From assembly GCA_021792075.1 (NCBI GenBank), contig JAJYVK010000092.1, forward strand, positions 1-6,482: a stretch of 6,482 nucleotides of DNA. The letters run 5' to 3'. How positions within the stretch are numbered: the first letter of the stretch is position 1; every line of letters begins with the position of its first letter. The notes beneath the pieces are model-generated. The model was given only the letters and a program-made list of their open reading frames with translations. It was not told the DNA's origin and searched no databases. Positions 5,896 to 6,482 of this stretch are shown in pieces. This DNA is from Actinomycetes bacterium. GTDB lineage: Bacteria > Actinomycetota > Acidimicrobiia > Acidimicrobiales > Acidimicrobiaceae. Position numbers and translations under genes: made by a program.

Positions 5896-6482
5896 TAGTG
5901 CCCTGACAGGAATCGTTGGTGGGGGTGGTCCACCAGCTGGGTGCCAGATGTTGTCACGCTGATGGCATGGCTCAACAGCGGCTACGGGTGCGCCGGCTCA
6001 CCGATGAGGAGGGCCGTCAGCTCCAGCGGATCGTGCGGCGCGGCGCAGGCGAGACCGACAAGTCGATCGTGAAGTGGCGACGGTCGATGGTGGTGCTCGC
6101 CACGGCCGGCGGCAACAGTGTCGAGGCCATCGCCCGGTTGACCCAGACCTCGCCCGACCGGGTGCGCGACATGATCCACCGGTTCAACGAGATGGGCATG
6201 GCCTCCTTGGACCCCAAGTGGGCGGGTGGCCGTCCCCGCCGGATCACGACTGACGACGAGGTGTTCATCGTCACGACGGCCAAGGCCCGGCCCGAAGCGG
6301 TCGGGCTGCCCTTCACCCGCTGGAGCTTGCGCAAGCTGGCGGCCTACCTCGCCGACAACCCGGTCCGGCGGATCGCCGTCGGCAGGGAGCGCCTGCGAGC
6401 GATCCTGGCCCGAAACGACGTGACCTTCCAGCGGACCAAGACCTGGAAGGAGACGAACGACCCATTGCGTGACGAGAAGCTC
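5896..6482 (+). mobile_element. IS630-family insertion sequence, left part (right end outside window)
   Basis: The transposase gene marks an IS element whose remainder lies beyond the window. IS630-family elements target TA dinucleotides, and a TA at 5896-5897 about 70 bases before the transposase start (CTAGTGCCCTGACAGG from 5895) is a plausible left boundary. It cannot be confirmed without the matching right terminal repeat. Composition rises to high GC in this segment compared with the operon, which fits acquisition from a more GC-rich host. Confidence 0.5.
5967..6482 (+). CDS. IS630-family transposase, N-terminal part (cut by window edge)
   Basis: An uninterrupted frame from ATG 5967 to the last base gives 172 residues. 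The N-terminal region is a helix-turn-helix DNA-binding domain: residues about 36-73 (VKWRRSMVVLATAGGNS, then VEAIARLTQTS and VRDMIHRFNE), followed by a GRPRR linker at 88-92. A second winged-helix part contains LPFTRWSLRKLAAYL at about 114-128. QRTKTWKETNDP near 155-166 precedes the DDE catalytic domain in actinobacterial IS630 proteins; the catalytic aspartates and glutamate lie outside the window. No strong Shine-Dalgarno precedes the ATG. No stop or frameshift is visible in this part, so it may be intact. It is transcribed away from the sugar operon, and its codons end in G or C much more often than those of the operon. Confidence 0.9.
   Translation, partial: MAQQRLRVRRLTDEEGRQLQRIVRRGAGETDKSIVKWRRSMVVLATAGGNSVEAIARLTQTSPDRVRDMIHRFNEMGMASLDPKWAGGRPRRITTDDEVFIVTTAKARPEAVGLPFTRWSLRKLAAYLADNPVRRIAVGRERLRAILARNDVTFQRTKTWKETNDPLRDEKL

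Larger units (their letters stand above)
5624..5966. other. Intergenic control region between operon and insertion sequence
   Basis: No credible gene is visible; short open frames here have no recognisable protein features. The operon-proximal part (5624-5782) holds the ribosome site, an 18-bp palindrome, and a promoter with an inverted repeat over its -35 box. The stretch 5783-5895 is GC-rich and shows only short chance palindromes such as ACCGCGGT at 5861-5868. The part from about 5896 probably belongs to the insertion sequence and contains a weak hairpin (TGGTGG 5917-5922 with CCACCA 5930-5935). Confidence 0.7.

Overview
The window carries most of a carbohydrate-uptake operon, read on the minus strand, and the left end of an insertion sequence read on the plus strand. 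Base composition is moderate in GC through the operon and clearly more GC-rich in the transposase. The Shine-Dalgarno sequences, the GTG starts and the actinobacterial style of the proteins suggest an actinobacterium of moderate GC. A lineage such as the Acidimicrobiia is possible, but this is a guess from style only.

The operon, in transcription order from right to left, holds six genes. A promoter-operator region (about 5680-5782) is followed by a single-domain sugar ABC ATPase (5623-4811) and an RbsC-type permease (4811-3762, joined by a TAATG overlap). Next come a ribose-class substrate-binding protein (3670-2600), an intergenic region with a perfect 15-bp hairpin (2485-2524), and a small P-loop kinase (2458-1814). 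A PfkB-family 1-phosphofructokinase-like kinase follows (1820-837, GTG start, 7-bp overlap), and last a LacI-family repressor (840 to beyond position 1, ATGA overlap, cut by the window edge).

Taken together, this is a complete CUT2 transporter, two different sugar-type kinases and the likely local repressor. The simplest reading is that an unphosphorylated sugar or polyol enters through the ABC transporter. The P-loop kinase phosphorylates it, and the PfkB enzyme adds a second phosphate, giving a bisphosphate for an aldolase encoded elsewhere. This would copy the PTS-FruK or tagatose route without a PTS. The substrate cannot be read from the sequence.

The 343 bases between the ATPase start and the transposase contain an 18-bp perfect palindrome with a central CG, as expected for a LacI-family operator. 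They also hold a TTGACA-17-TTGAAT promoter, and a second inverted repeat over its -35 box. Further right, an IS630-family transposase begins at 5967 and runs off the window. It has probably inserted just upstream of the operon's control region. No RNA gene, CRISPR array or clear rho-independent terminator was seen.
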